64,000 bases of DNA from Borovskyia barvae (taxonomy: Eukaryota > Euglenozoa > Kinetoplastea > Trypanosomatida > Trypanosomatidae), in the NCBI GenBank assembly GCA_030849085.1, contig JASAOM010001051.1, positions 62,001-126,000 of the forward strand, read 5' to 3'. The notes beneath the pieces were generated by a model. The model was not told the DNA's origin. It ran no database searches and saw nothing but the letters and a program-made list of their open reading frames with translations. Within the stretch, counting starts at the first letter, position 1. Every line of letters begins with the position of its first letter. Positions 19,504 through 29,362 of the stretch are shown here, one piece after another. The position numbers and the translations under genes were made by a program.

Positions 19504-22131
19504 TCAAACGCTCGTCATGAGATCCTGTAACGAATACGCGAGGTCCGGAAATTGGGTGGAAAGTTCTTCCATAACGCTCACAACCGCTCGACGATTTTCA
19601 TCCAGTCGAGACGCTTCGGTGGCGGCCTCCTCCGGGTAGCAAGAGAGACGATACGTGCCTGCCTCCCCATCTCGAAGTCGCTGAAGATTATTTTGGCGCA
19701 GTCGCTTTTCGTCCTCAGCGAGGTTGCGCTCCTTCTGCACCGCAGCGATTTGGCCTTGCAATCCCTCTATCTGAGCATCCAGGTTTTGAATCTCCTGCTG
19801 AGTGCGGTCAACCTCCGCTGCGGTACGATCCATCTCTGAAACTCTCTCCTTTATAAGTTTTTCTTTCTGCCGCGATTCCTGCCGTTTTGCGCTAAGCTCC
19901 TTGAAAAGGCGCGTGTTCTCCTTTTCGACAGCGAGTCGGGTGGTCCCTTGCTTGTTCTTCTCAGAAGCGATCTGAATGGCCTTTCCTTTGGTTCGGATAA
20001 CGTCACGATGGTCGATCATCTTCTGCATTTCCTCAATCAAGAACTTCTGTTCGCGCTGCAGCTGGGTCATACGTTGCTCCATAAAGCCTATTTCCTTCCT
20101 CATCTTCTCCACCTCCGCGCGACCAATCGTAGGATCCAAGGCCATTTCGGTCTCTCGTGCGACCTGCAGCTTTCGCTCCCAAAACATGATATCACGCTCA
20201 CATGCAAGTACCTGTTCCACAACCTCCGACTTGCTCTGACGAGTTTCATCCACTTTCTTTTCCAACTGAATGGCCTCTCGTTTCTTCTCCTCGAGTCTCC
20301 GCACCAGGTCGGTCTCCAGGAGAAAAACTTCGTCGGAAGTGCTCCGCTGCGCACCGTTGTTGTGACTCAAAAAGGTATTCACCCGCTTCATCTCCAGATG
20401 CATCGCGTTTGATTTATTTTGCAAAGTTGCGATCTGCTGCCTACCCTCACCAATGCTAGCAAGTAGTCGGTCCTTCTTCTGAGAGAGGATGGTGGATTTA
20501 GCTTGCGCATCCAGAATCGCCTCGTTGATGCTGTTCATTGTGTTTTTATAGTTCACCAGCTCTGTCTGAAGACGAATCCATTCTTGCTGAAGCGACTCGT
20601 TCTCACTAGACTTGGAAGCGATGGCCTTCGAAAGACTGTTGATAGTTGCTTCGAGAGGCCCGACATGTTCACCCTGCAAGTCACTGTGAGAAGCGAGAAT
20701 CTGCTCGTACTGGTGGTTAAGCTGATCCAGCTGCTTCTGCTTTCGATCGATCTCGTCGTTTCGGCGGCGGATATCGGCCTGCATCTTTTCAATCATCGAG
20801 CTGCGCGATTGGAGCTCCTTCTCTAAATCGGCAAGAGTTGCCGCAAGTGTTTCGTTGTATGCCTTGGACTGAAGCGTGTCCACACGGATCCGTGCTAGCT
20901 CATTTTCCATCAGAGCTACCTGTTGCTCCTTAGCCCGGATGGAGTCCTTAATTTTTCGGATGTCCTGCAGCGTCCCTTGGCTCTCCTGTTTCAGTGTTGT
21001 CTGCTTACTCAGGTGCACCAGCACATCGTTTTCCATCTCAGTAACAGCTTTAGCGTGCTTTTCAATCTGCTTTTCCACTTCGGACAATTCGGCCGACCTG
21101 CCTTTGATCTTCTGCTCAATAGCCTTGCGCTCCTCAGCTGTTCTTGCAATACCTTGTTGAAGGAGAGAATACGTTCGTGTAGCCTCCTCCTTTCTAGACA
21201 GTAGTCCATCCATCTGCTTTTCCAGGATGATTATTTCATTGTCGATACGTGACATGAAACTCAACAGCTTCGCATTCTCAGTCTGCGTTGTACGGATGTC
21301 GCGTCGATAGCCAGTGATCTCATTCTCCAGCACCAGAAGATCGTCCTTTTGCTGCTGCAACGCCTCCTCCGTCTTCTTCACTGCATCTTGTCGACGTTGC
21401 ATGCCGATAAGAGAGCTGCGCCACTGCTGAACGAGTTGCTTTTTCTCCATGACGATCGCTTCCATCTCAGATGTGGCCTCCGCCAGCGTCTCTCGTGCAC
21501 GCTTTGTCTCCTCGTGTTGGCTTTCAATCTGTTCATCAAGCGTTGCTTTCTCGTTTTCAAGCGCCCTGATACGTTCTTGCATGCTCAGAATGAGAGCATC
21601 CTGTCTCAGTTTTGCCTTCTCCAGGTTGGTTATGTCATCCTCCGTTTTGTGAGCTGCATGGCGCTCCAGTTCTACTTCGTCTTTGAGTTCTTGATTGAAG
21701 CGCTGCACTTTCGCCAGAGTCTCGGTCAGCTTCGCAAGCTCGTCGTGGTACCGCGTGTACTGTTTCTGCATATCGTCCACCTTCTTCTGGGCACTGTCGG
21801 CTGCCGATGATAGCTCCTCACGTGTTCGAAGCATGTCCTCATGTTGCTCTTGAATCGCAACGCGCTTTTCATGGTATCCCTCCAGCGTCTTCTGTAATGT
21901 GGCAAGATGCTGTTGGGCGTTGTAGAGATCGACACCGCACGCCTCGCGTTCTTTTTCTACATTCGATACCTCATTGTTAGTTTCGTGTATCTGCTGCGTC
22001 AGCTCCTGCAGGTGCTTGCGCAGCTGTTCCTCGATGCGACGCTGTACTGGCGCAAGGACGTCCGACTCGGGGTCGATTTCAGAGATATCGCTGTCGCTTT
22101 CATACTCGACGTTTTCATCTGGGGACGACAT
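19504..22131 (-). CDS. CCDC40: CCDC40 (FAP172) axonemal 96-nm ruler coiled-coil protein
   Basis: An 875-residue protein, almost entirely coiled coil after an acidic N-terminus (ENVEYESDSDISEIDPESD). It matches CCDC40, which with CCDC39 sets the 96-nm axonemal repeat and docks radial spokes, inner arms and the nexin-dynein regulatory complex. Recognisable stretches are EKKQLVQQWRSSLIGMQRR, EHVGPLEATINSLSKAIASK, WIRLQTELV, ERDIMFWERKLQVARETEM, and the C-terminal RLDENRRAVVSVMEELSTQFP; each has a close counterpart in the animal protein as remembered. An ATG at 22218 would add 29 residues. On the coding strand, however, no AG occurs between the T/C tract (about 22290-22225) and that ATG; the first AG lies inside its second codon, so the start at 22131 is preferred. 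CCDC39 is not in the window. Confidence 0.88.
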   Translation of the reverse strand: MSSPDENVEYESDSDISEIDPESDVLAPVQRRIEEQLRKHLQELTQQIHETNNEVSNVEKEREACGVDLYNAQQHLATLQKTLEGYHEKRVAIQEQHEDMLRTREELSSAADSAQKKVDDMQKQYTRYHDELAKLTETLAKVQRFNQELKDEVELERHAAHKTEDDITNLEKAKLRQDALILSMQERIRALENEKATLDEQIESQHEETKRARETLAEATSEMEAIVMEKKQLVQQWRSSLIGMQRRQDAVKKTEEALQQQKDDLLVLENEITGYRRDIRTTQTENAKLLSFMSRIDNEIIILEKQMDGLLSRKEEATRTYSLLQQGIARTAEERKAIEQKIKGRSAELSEVEKQIEKHAKAVTEMENDVLVHLSKQTTLKQESQGTLQDIRKIKDSIRAKEQQVALMENELARIRVDTLQSKAYNETLAATLADLEKELQSRSSMIEKMQADIRRRNDEIDRKQKQLDQLNHQYEQILASHSDLQGEHVGPLEATINSLSKAIASKSSENESLQQEWIRLQTELVNYKNTMNSINEAILDAQAKSTILSQKKDRLLASIGEGRQQIATLQNKSNAMHLEMKRVNTFLSHNNGAQRSTSDEVFLLETDLVRRLEEKKREAIQLEKKVDETRQSKSEVVEQVLACERDIMFWERKLQVARETEMALDPTIGRAEVEKMRKEIGFMEQRMTQLQREQKFLIEEMQKMIDHRDVIRTKGKAIQIASEKNKQGTTRLAVEKENTRLFKELSAKRQESRQKEKLIKERVSEMDRTAAEVDRTQQEIQNLDAQIEGLQGQIAAVQKERNLAEDEKRLRQNNLQRLRDGEAGTYRLSCYPEEAATEASRLDENRRAVVSVMEELSTQFPDLAYSLQDLMTSV

Positions 22132-22570
22132 TGTTTGTATAACCTTTCTCTTATCAAAATTTCGGTTGAGGTATCTAAACAACTTGTTGGGTCTAGTTTG
22201 ATGAAGATCGCCCTTCATTGTGGGTGAAAGGGATTAGGAAAGGGGTTTCAATGTGAAGCGTAGAGATAGGGGAGAAGAAGAGAAGAGGTTGGAAATCACT
22301 TGTACACAAAAACGCGTAGAGAAGCCGCAGGGCTGAATGCAAGTTCTTTTGACGTGTTGGTGAGCATCTTCGATAAGCTGGGACCGATCAGGATCTTCGC
22401 TCTGCATGCGCTGCCGATGGTAGCGTTCCCCTTTCTGGATTTTTGATACATGAGACTGCCACCGTGGAGGAAATCAAAGTGGCTTTTGCAACCACCTCCA
22501 ATCCATTTTCAGTATTTTTTTATAGTGAGGCAGTGAAGCAAACCCTAAACGTAATGTGTTACAAAAAAAA
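22132..22570. other. Short spacer between CCDC40 and the mS41-like gene
   Basis: Leader of CCDC40 (including the rejected 29-codon extension) and trailer of the mS41-like gene. On the minus strand, T/C tracts between 22290 and 22220 would serve CCDC40 splicing. Confidence 0.55.
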
Positions 22571-23140
22571 CTACTTTGCGGCCGCTTTTTTTGAGGACAA
22601 CCGTTTTTCCTCCATTACAGCCCACTGCGGCATCTGGTTGATTTCGTTGTAATCTGGCACGGGAGCTTGATCGATACCGTTTTGGTGAGGACGATATTTC
22701 TCAGGGAGTTCTGGGATTGATCGATAGCTATAATCCTTTGTTTTGAACTGCTTGTAGTACAACCACTCTTCCTTCGTGTCGAAGCGCTCTGGTGGGTTGC
22801 CGTTTTGAAATGCAAGCACTGCAGAACGAATGGCCCGACGGGTTAAGATCGGCACACCGCGAGTCCGGAGTTCTCGCTTGCTGCATGTCATTAAATCGTT
22901 CCAATCTTTGAACGTGGCCTTGAAATCACTTGTTGGGGCAAGACGGTGTATATCAGCTTTCTCGAGAAATACTTCATGGTTCGGCACGTATGCTGTGGGT
23001 GGCCTAACAACAACAGGAAGCATCTCAGTGCGTGTGGCAGTTTCGATAGGAGCCAGCTTTCGTGGATCAGGCACATAGGTGTACTTGTACGCTTTGTGGG
23101 GGCCAGTGGTCTGGTCACGGATGAATGTTGTGCGTCGCAT
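22571..23140 (-). CDS. Putative mitochondrial small-subunit ribosomal protein mS41 (IGR-motif protein)
   Basis: 189 residues. Residues about 70-115 (SDFKATFKDWNDLMTCSKRE, then LRTRGVPILTRRAIRSAVLAF) follow the pattern of the IGR protein motif found in yeast Fyv4/mS41: a Trp-containing helix, a 'lk..Gi' turn and a basic RR helix. Downstream are Tyr/Pro/Lys-rich segments (EEWLYYKQFKTKDYSYRSIP) typical of kinetoplastid mitoribosomal extensions and a basic tail SSKKAAAK. The N-terminus MRRTTFIRDQTTG is basic but is not an obvious presequence. It is the first gene of the leftward cluster, next to the strand switch. The mS41 assignment is by motif pattern only; another mitochondrial IGR-type protein is possible. 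Confidence 0.62.
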   Translation of the reverse strand: MRRTTFIRDQTTGPHKAYKYTYVPDPRKLAPIETATRTEMLPVVVRPPTAYVPNHEVFLEKADIHRLAPTSDFKATFKDWNDLMTCSKRELRTRGVPILTRRAIRSAVLAFQNGNPPERFDTKEEWLYYKQFKTKDYSYRSIPELPEKYRPHQNGIDQAPVPDYNEINQMPQWAVMEEKRLSSKKAAAK

Positions 23141-23725
23141 TACTTAAGACACTGGAATAACATCAGTAAGCTGCTGTGAATCGCGTACAGCTGGAAGTGG
23201 TGCTGCAGAGGCAAATCAAGCAAGAATGTACTCGAAGGTAATAAGTTTCAAGAAGCTCAACACTAATACATCCGATGGGTATTTCCAAGTAAAATTGGCC
23301 ACCAGGAAAAGAACAGGTCCTTGGATGTATAAAATACGAGAGAAAATCCGATGCTAATGCAGAATAGCTTCCCCAAACACCGATCATATTCAAACTAATG
23401 GACCTCATGCGTTATATGACACAAGCGGTATCCTTGCAGAGAAAAGGGATAGACTCTTTTGTGGCAGTTATACAATGTGGCTCTCTTCCGCGAGACTCTC
23501 TCCGTCAACGTGACCCACAGAAGTTGATCCCCGATGAGGAGAGTCCTATACGTGTATTAGGAAGCTTCGGAGAATGCGAGCTGATGTAAAGTTAGACGAG
23601 ACAGAGCTCGTGCAGGAATCCTTGATCCACCATAAAAGCTTTCTCCTCGTAATACTGTGCGAAGTTGACCGTTGGTACTTCAATTAGAAGCTCCATCAAG
23701 AAGCAGCCACTTTGTCGTGTCAACA

Positions 23726-23748
23726 ACACACACACACACACACACACA
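23726..23748. repeat. AC microsatellite in the strand-switch region
   Basis: About 11 AC units directly after CAACA, in the left third of the strand-switch region. Confidence 0.9.
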
Positions 23749-24876
23749 AAAGTAAAGGAAGTGGCCCCGTTACTTTTTGATCTGAAGAAGACAAAGTGAC
23801 AACAGTAATGGCGTCCCTACTTTGCTTCGCTCTGGCTTAGCCAGCTGAACACAGGGGTACTCAGACAATTATCTGAAATCATTATTTTGTCAGCACCGTA
23901 AACACGATCATCGGTTTGATCGATCCACATTCTCCTTTTCGTCTCCTTATCCATTACCGCGGTCACCCATGAGTAATCACGCGGAAGTGCACCTTTCCAT
24001 AATCATCATGTGCTGCTTGTCTCTACTCTACAGGGATGGAGGACCCCTACATCCTGTACCCTGGCGAGTACAGAAGAACTAGCCCCCACTGCTGTCGTGA
24101 AATACTCCTTTTCCTGATCAACATTGTCCCACAGCAACGAGTGTGGGCGACCTTGTCACTCCCCAACCCAACATCCAAGCGTAGCCCAAGTAGAATTTCT
24201 GATGAAGTCCCCATGTTTTTTCATCGGCACTGCAGGGCTCCGACAATAGCTGCCTCTGTCAAGGAAAGAGAAAGCTTTCAAGCCGATTGCAAGACTCACG
24301 TTGTTGAAGCGGGCTCCAGACTGGAAGACGCGCCCCTTGCTATGCGAACCGGAAGTGTATGGGGCGTGGGGTAAACACAAGCTTGGCACCACCTCGCTGC
24401 GTTGAGGAGTTTGAAGGTCTGAGCAATCGAACACGAGGTGATGCATGCGATTCGTGCCTCACTTCGTGTGTTTCGGACCATTCACATCACGAGGAAATCG
24501 GAAAATTCCAGTGACTGTTTGAAGTGAGCACCCAACTTGCAGCAGCAGCCACTGTTCAACGAGAATGAGGACTAGTATATATCTTCCCTTCTGACGCGGA
24601 GTACCATCCACTGCGGAGAGTGCAGTCGCAATAGGGAAAATGAGCACGGGACAACGGGATGTCACTTGCTGCTCTCAAGCGCGCTTCAGTCGCATAACGG
24701 CTCCCTGCCCCACTAGAAAGAAGAGGGGCTTGCGGAAATAAGTTGGCTACGTATATCCGGCACGCGGCATCCCATCATCCATCCCCCACCCGCCACGCCG
24801 ATGAGCCAAGTCACTTTCTCAGCCCACACCCCTAGAGTTCAGGCCCCCTGCCTTCCGGGTGTCGTGAGCCCCATGA

Positions 24877-24887
24877 GGGGGGGGGGG
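24877..24887. repeat. G11 tract in the strand-switch region
   Basis: Eleven consecutive G on the plus strand followed by AGTGTGTTG. Such dG/GT tracts are reported near Pol II start sites in trypanosomatids; whether this one takes part is inference. Confidence 0.85.
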
Positions 24888-25269
24888 AGTGTGTTGTCCT
24901 AAGAGGCTTACTAGTGGCGTTGCTGGAAAACAAATCCACTTATTTGAAACCTGCGGCGTGAATCCTTCGCAGCATAAAAAGTTGTTCCCAGTGAGAAGTG
25001 CCGCGCTGCTTGCTTCACTCATCATTCCGACGTGAATTCGCTCCACTAGAAGACAATGGAGAAGCACCGCAGGTTGCTTGTGGTACCCCGATTTCTCAAG
25101 TCGGTGTCCCTGTCAAGTTACCACTCAGGTGTCAGGTGCACCGCATTTGCATCCATTCCAACCGTGCGTCTGGTGATGTGTATGTGGCCACCAACATCAA
25201 TAATTGAGCGCGTTTCAGCTGCGCCTAGACGCATCTGACTTTTCAAGTCGCCTTCAGCCCATCATAATG

Positions 25270-25317
25270 GTCTGCTTATTATCTTTTTACTTTTCCTATA
25301 TTATTCTCTTGCCGAGG
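25270..25317 (+). promoter_or_regulatory. Probable trans-splice acceptor of the first plus-strand gene
   Basis: A T-rich pyrimidine tract (TTATCTTTTTACTTTTCC and following) ends at the first AG at 25316-25317, 106 bases before the ATG at 25423. Two ATGs in other frames (25349 and 25380) lie between this site and the chosen start. Confidence 0.5.
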
Positions 25318-25422
25318 CGAGCATTTCCGATTTTATTTGCTCTTTGCGATGTACACTGAAAGGAAGGGCAGTATCACCAATGTTATCTGAGAAGCGCAAC
25401 GACAAACCTGAGTCTTCGCCGC

Positions 25423-26664
25423 ATGTTCTTCTCCGCCAATTGGGAGAATGCTCTGCGCTATTTCCGCCGTGCTTTACTAGAATGTGGAAACTCCCTTAGT
25501 ATAGAACACTCACAGCGACTAGGACTCCTTTTCTCGCGTAAAACTGGCAACACCGGTGAGTTGAAAAGGTGGGCTTCCCTTTTCGATGCGGAAGAAGTTC
25601 CTACAACAGCTCTTATTCTCAACGCTCTAGTTAGTCACGATCAGTGGAAAGTGGCGATTGCTCTTTTCGACCTCAATAAAGACTGCGCATCTGCAGCAGA
25701 GTTGAGTGAATATCTCGGTCGATGCCTCATTTCAAAAGGCCTTTGGCAACAGACGTTGCAAATCGCTGACTGTCTATTTCAGAAGGAAGCAACACATTCT
25801 GAGCAAAGTACAAAGCAGCCTATACAGAGCTCGAGCTCTCCTCCTTATAATCTAGAGGATGATGACTCGTACCAGATGGCATTGAATCCTTCCTTTGTGC
25901 CGGCTGAAGAGAAAAAAGGTTACTGTGGCTTTGTCTCCGCTGCCGCACGCGCCTACCCCCGAAATCAACAATGGGTTGAAGCGGTCGCGCTACTCCAGAA
26001 AATGCAGAAAGTCGCGGATGCTAACACCAAATCCAAGCTGGTTGAGTACGAGGTAAAAAGACTCGTCCACGGGGGAAAAAAATATAAAGAGGCAATCGAA
26101 AGAAGTCGTCGTGAAGAGTATTTTCATAAATCCCCATCTCTTTTGCGCTCAGTTTTGCGAGCGGCGCTTGCCATTGGTGATACCAAACTTGCTCTCGTAT
26201 ACCTTGATCTGCTCTGCTCATGTGGTGAAGACGCAATATCTGTCCCTCTTTTCGAGAACAGCTGTCGAGCAATTGTTTCTTCGGAAGATACATATAGCAG
26301 GACGGAACTTCTGCGCTTTGAAACCGTCATTTGCCGCGAAGCAGCATTTGTGAAGGACATAAAATTGCAAAAACTTATTGCCGTTTTTTGTGCAGATAAC
26401 GAATTAAAAATCCCCATTCTTAATCGTGATTGCATGTTATCTTCAAAGGGAACAGACACTCCAAAAGCTCGGACGGCCTCCATAACAAGTCTTGATCGTT
26501 TAGCGAGTGCATTGATGGCACAAAAAAGATGGGAAGATGCGCTAAACGTGGCCAAACGGATGCTGGAGCACACAGCTCAAGAAAAAAACGAGTGTGTTAT
26601 TCAGGACATGTTAATAAGCTGCCGAAACTCATGGGAAAAAACACTGCAATTCTTTACTTCTTAG
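25423..26664 (+). CDS. Helical-repeat (TPR/PPR-like) hypothetical protein, 413 residues
   Basis: First gene of the rightward cluster. The 413-residue product is built of repeated helix pairs with the 'W..A...l..m' spacing of TPR or PPR-type proteins: ANWENALRYFRRALLEC near the start, QWKVAIALFDLNK, LWQQTLQIADCLF, QWVEAVALLQKMQK, KYKEAIERSRR and RWEDALNVAKRMLEH near the end. Kinetoplastids carry many degenerate PPR proteins acting in mitochondrial RNA metabolism or mitoribosomes, but no targeting signal is evident. The frame is open for about 20 codons upstream without an ATG, back to a TGA at 25357. Two out-of-frame ATGs precede the start. Third positions are noticeably A/T-rich compared with genes near the right end. 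Function is unknown. Confidence 0.72.
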   Translation: MFFSANWENALRYFRRALLECGNSLSIEHSQRLGLLFSRKTGNTGELKRWASLFDAEEVPTTALILNALVSHDQWKVAIALFDLNKDCASAAELSEYLGRCLISKGLWQQTLQIADCLFQKEATHSEQSTKQPIQSSSSPPYNLEDDDSYQMALNPSFVPAEEKKGYCGFVSAAARAYPRNQQWVEAVALLQKMQKVADANTKSKLVEYEVKRLVHGGKKYKEAIERSRREEYFHKSPSLLRSVLRAALAIGDTKLALVYLDLLCSCGEDAISVPLFENSCRAIVSSEDTYSRTELLRFETVICREAAFVKDIKLQKLIAVFCADNELKIPILNRDCMLSSKGTDTPKARTASITSLDRLASALMAQKRWEDALNVAKRMLEHTAQEKNECVIQDMLISCRNSWEKTLQFFTS

Positions 26665-27097
26665 CGCAAGATACTAGGAAAAGGCATATTTTTATATACC
26701 TACAACTGGAATATGAATTGAGGCTCGGTGTGTTGATGATTGAGTGTCGAAAATAACATGATGGATATACTATGAAGATGATGTGGATCTTCACAGCAAC
26801 TGTGCTGACGGGCAAAAATATTGGATAATATTTGAGAAACAGTAGACTCTCTTTCTCAAATATTCGCGTCTGAATTCTCTCTCCGCTGCACCAAAAAATA
26901 CATATTTTATGCTAAATCTTCGTAACCAGAGCTTCTGTAACTTTTCAACATATTCTTTCTTTCTTCATTTTTAAATCCTCAACCTGCATTTCTTCAAGGG
27001 GTTTCGCCACTCTTTACGGATTCTCAACTCTACAGGGTAGAAAAAAAACATCCACGATTAAGATTTCCATCTCAAAACTTTCACCAATTACTCAACA
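26665..27097. other. Intergenic spacer before the 125-residue gene
   Basis: AT-rich. It ends in a T-rich pyrimidine tract (about 26939-26995) with the first AG at 26997-26998, the likely acceptor for the gene starting at 27098. Confidence 0.6.
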
Positions 27098-27475
27098 ATG
27101 GCACCTACGATGATCGTCAATATGTCCTTCAATTGCCCTGAGATTCAGATTCTCGGGCAGGTCCAGGAAAGCACTATTGAACGGCTCAATGAAGTTCTAC
27201 CAGCTGCGACTACTTCCACGCGCAGCATCCGCAGCAGTCAACCCAAATTCGAGTACCTGTCAAACCCTGATCACTGGAGGATCAAACTGGACGGTCAGTT
27301 CTGTGATTCGGAAGGTGTGTCACGACTGATGGTCCTTTTGTTGGACGCCTTGGAGGAGGAAGGTGGCTGGACGCTCATTTCTTCGCATGCTTCCAGCTCT
27401 CGCAATGGTGGAGCTCTCCAGCAAACTTTTGTGGAGAACTACAAACTTTTTTTTTCCAAGTTCCGCGATGAATAA
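27098..27475 (+). CDS. Small conserved-looking hypothetical protein, 125 residues
   Basis: Not recognised. The protein starts MAPTMIVNMSFNCPEIQILG and has an alpha/beta look: a first strand pair, a helix (ESTIERLNEVLP), a Ser/Thr-rich linker, the segment FEYLSNPDHWRIKLDGQFCD, and a C-terminal amphipathic part (VSRLMVLLLDALEEEGGWTL) ending FFSKFRDE. There is no signal peptide or membrane segment. The start is the first ATG after the tract and AG at 26997-26998. Composition and a sensible leader support a real gene between the repeat protein and IFT57. Confidence 0.68.
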   Translation: MAPTMIVNMSFNCPEIQILGQVQESTIERLNEVLPAATTSTRSIRSSQPKFEYLSNPDHWRIKLDGQFCDSEGVSRLMVLLLDALEEEGGWTLISSHASSSRNGGALQQTFVENYKLFFSKFRDE

Positions 27476-28108
27476 ATTGGGATGTATGCGGTTCATCGCC
27501 ACTCCATGGGCTTTTTTCTAACTCGGAATGCGGAAAGGAGGTCCAATGTAAGGCAGCAGGTTAGCTTTGGCAGCGGCAACTATTGTAGTGGTTTAAACGC
27601 AAAAAAAATTAAACAGCAGTCCATTTATATATTGAATTTACATTTTTCGTTTTCTACCAGTCATTTTTCGTCTCTTTGAAATGTATAGTAGGTTTTCGGA
27701 GCTTCACGTGGGGCAAGTGCATATGGACTGATGCAAAAAAAAAGTATCGATATATTCCGTCCGCTGTAGGCCGACATATAAGGAACAGACAGCAAGCTTT
27801 CCTGAATACAACAGTCTTTGTGAGTTGAAAGTTCGGCACCTGCGCCAGCTTCTGACGCCAAGCGGTCTCAGAAGCAACAAAAAAATGTCTTATTCGGCAG
27901 GAACAACTGCGCAAAACTTTCGATACCGGGTCTCTGAAATTGTTACTATTCTGGTGCATCCTGCGAAGTAATGATGTAACCTATTTTTTGCTCCTATTAT
28001 TTCCTCCGTCCATTCCCGTCCAGCATTTCCGTGATTTTTGAACTTGTTTCGCACTCGTGAATTGCTTTGCGACAGCTCGTTATCACCTGTCGAACTACAT
28101 TGACACCG
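27476..28108. other. Intergenic spacer before IFT57
   Basis: AT-rich trailer of the 125-residue gene, with A runs at about 27600 and 27735, then the pyrimidine tract and leader of IFT57. Confidence 0.6.
27978..28023 (+). promoter_or_regulatory. Probable trans-splice acceptor of IFT57
   Basis: An uninterrupted T/C-rich tract from about 27978 ends in TCCAG, with the AG at 28022-28023. The 85-base leader that follows contains no ATG before 28109, which fixes the start. Confidence 0.6.
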
Positions 28109-29362
28109 ATGTCAGACGAAGCTAATGTCGAAAAGAAGGCGGCAGTGGAAGGCGCACCTGGGGTAGCGAATGGCTTTGGTGTCGACGACAGTACCATGAG
28201 TGACATCATCGACAAGCTACGCATCCTGGACTATGAAAATGACTTTTGCCGGAAGGTGAGGCCACCATTCACTCCCCTAAGTCCATATTATTTTGCGGGT
28301 CCGTCCTCTCGGGACAACCCCAACGCGCAATTCTTCTATTTTACTTCATTGTGCGCGTGGCTTATGAAGGTATGCGGCCACCAGTTTGAGGCTCCTGGTC
28401 AGTTCGAGGACCCGAACGCTTCGTCGACAACCATTCTGGCGGAGCTACGTTCGATGAATGTGGCTATTCCGAATATCGCCCCCACACGTTTGAAGCAAGG
28501 AAGTGGTGAAGCCGTGCTAGCAGTGCTTTCCGCACTTGTGAACGCGGCACTCAAAACAACTAATTATCATTTCGAACCTATCGATTATCGGCAAGTTGAC
28601 CGATACGACGAGCTTGCAGCAGTAGCAGATGCAGAGGACGAGCAAGGGGAAGATGAGATCGAAGATAATGTTGTCATCGACAGCGATGATGACGATGACA
28701 TTTATGTGCGTGCTGTAGGAGGAGGCAAAAACACGCGGACGGATGAAAATCGTTCTTCAACGCCGAAAGTAGACGTTGACGAATGGAAGATGGAAGTAGA
28801 ACGGGTTACCCCTCTTCTGCAAGTGCGACAATCCGCATCAGATGATTGGCGCTCGCGCATTGAGAGTGCTACGGTTTTGCTGAAGGCAGTGGAAAAGATG
28901 TATCCGGAGGTCAAGCAAATGTTGGATCGCCTTGCTGGCGATATGGATAAATCACGTGATCGTATTCAAAAACGAGAACAATCGCTAGCTCAGCAGTTCT
29001 CTGACCAAGTTGAGGACTATCGAGTGAAGCTACGCGAACTTAACACTTCGCGCGACTCGGCTAATGTTGCACAACAAAGTGTGCAGCAAATGACAGTAGA
29101 GCTGAGCCAGGTCAGCGAGATGTTGGAGCAGACGAAACGCGACATCGCGGAGAGACAGGCGAAGATATCAGATACAACACCCCTTATTCAAGTGAAGGAG
29201 GCAGTTGTTAAGATACAGGCAGAGATCAAGCTAATGTCGCTGCGCATTGGTATTCTTCAGAATGGTGTACTGCAGCATGTTATGAAGCAAACTAGAGCGC
29301 GACGTGAGGGAATGCCCGTCGAAGGTGCCGAGACGTTCAGAGGGGCGATGTATTTTCCGTAG
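28109..29362 (+). CDS. IFT57: IFT57 (intraflagellar transport complex B)
   Basis: A 417-residue IFT57/Hippi homologue, a peripheral IFT-B subunit needed for anterograde flagellar transport. The N-terminal calponin-homology-like half is clear: MSDIIDKLRILDYENDF, PLSPYYFAGPS, QFFYFTSLCAWLMKVCG, FEDPNASSTTILAELRSMNV, and RLKQGSGEAVLAVLSALVNA, each with an obvious counterpart in animal IFT57. An acidic linker (residues about 177-200, ending DSDDDDDIYV) follows, also typical of the family. The C-terminal half is coiled coil (KMYPEVKQMLDRLAGDMDKS and onward) and would pair with IFT20. Length is close to the usual ~420-430. The frame is open upstream to a TTG at 28067, but the first ATG after the acceptor is 28109. 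Confidence 0.93.
   Translation: MSDEANVEKKAAVEGAPGVANGFGVDDSTMSDIIDKLRILDYENDFCRKVRPPFTPLSPYYFAGPSSRDNPNAQFFYFTSLCAWLMKVCGHQFEAPGQFEDPNASSTTILAELRSMNVAIPNIAPTRLKQGSGEAVLAVLSALVNAALKTTNYHFEPIDYRQVDRYDELAAVADAEDEQGEDEIEDNVVIDSDDDDDIYVRAVGGGKNTRTDENRSSTPKVDVDEWKMEVERVTPLLQVRQSASDDWRSRIESATVLLKAVEKMYPEVKQMLDRLAGDMDKSRDRIQKREQSLAQQFSDQVEDYRVKLRELNTSRDSANVAQQSVQQMTVELSQVSEMLEQTKRDIAERQAKISDTTPLIQVKEAVVKIQAEIKLMSLRIGILQNGVLQHVMKQTRARREGMPVEGAETFRGAMYFP

Larger units (their letters stand above)
23141..25422. other. Divergent strand-switch region (probable bidirectional Pol II start region)
   Basis: To the left every gene is on the minus strand, and to the right every gene is on the plus strand, so transcription diverges from this 2.3 kb. 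In trypanosomatids such regions are where Pol II initiates on both strands, marked by H2A.Z, acetylated histones and often G or GT tracts rather than TATA boxes; that is established for the group and inferred here. The sequence is more AT-rich than the gene clusters. It holds an AC microsatellite (23726-23748) and a G11 tract (24877-24887). Frames such as 24036-24374 and 24819-25067 (minus) have no recognisable protein character. No tRNA, 5S or snRNA box pattern was noticed. Confidence 0.8.

Noticed and set aside
24036-24374. 112-codon frame in the strand-switch region
   Set aside because: No clear acceptor tract, no recognisable features, and AT-rich non-coding surroundings; length not unusual by chance.
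23141-25422. tRNA or other Pol III genes at the strand switch
   Set aside because: Such genes often sit at strand switches, but no A-box/B-box pair or cloverleaf-like arrangement was seen on reading; a tRNAscan run would settle it.
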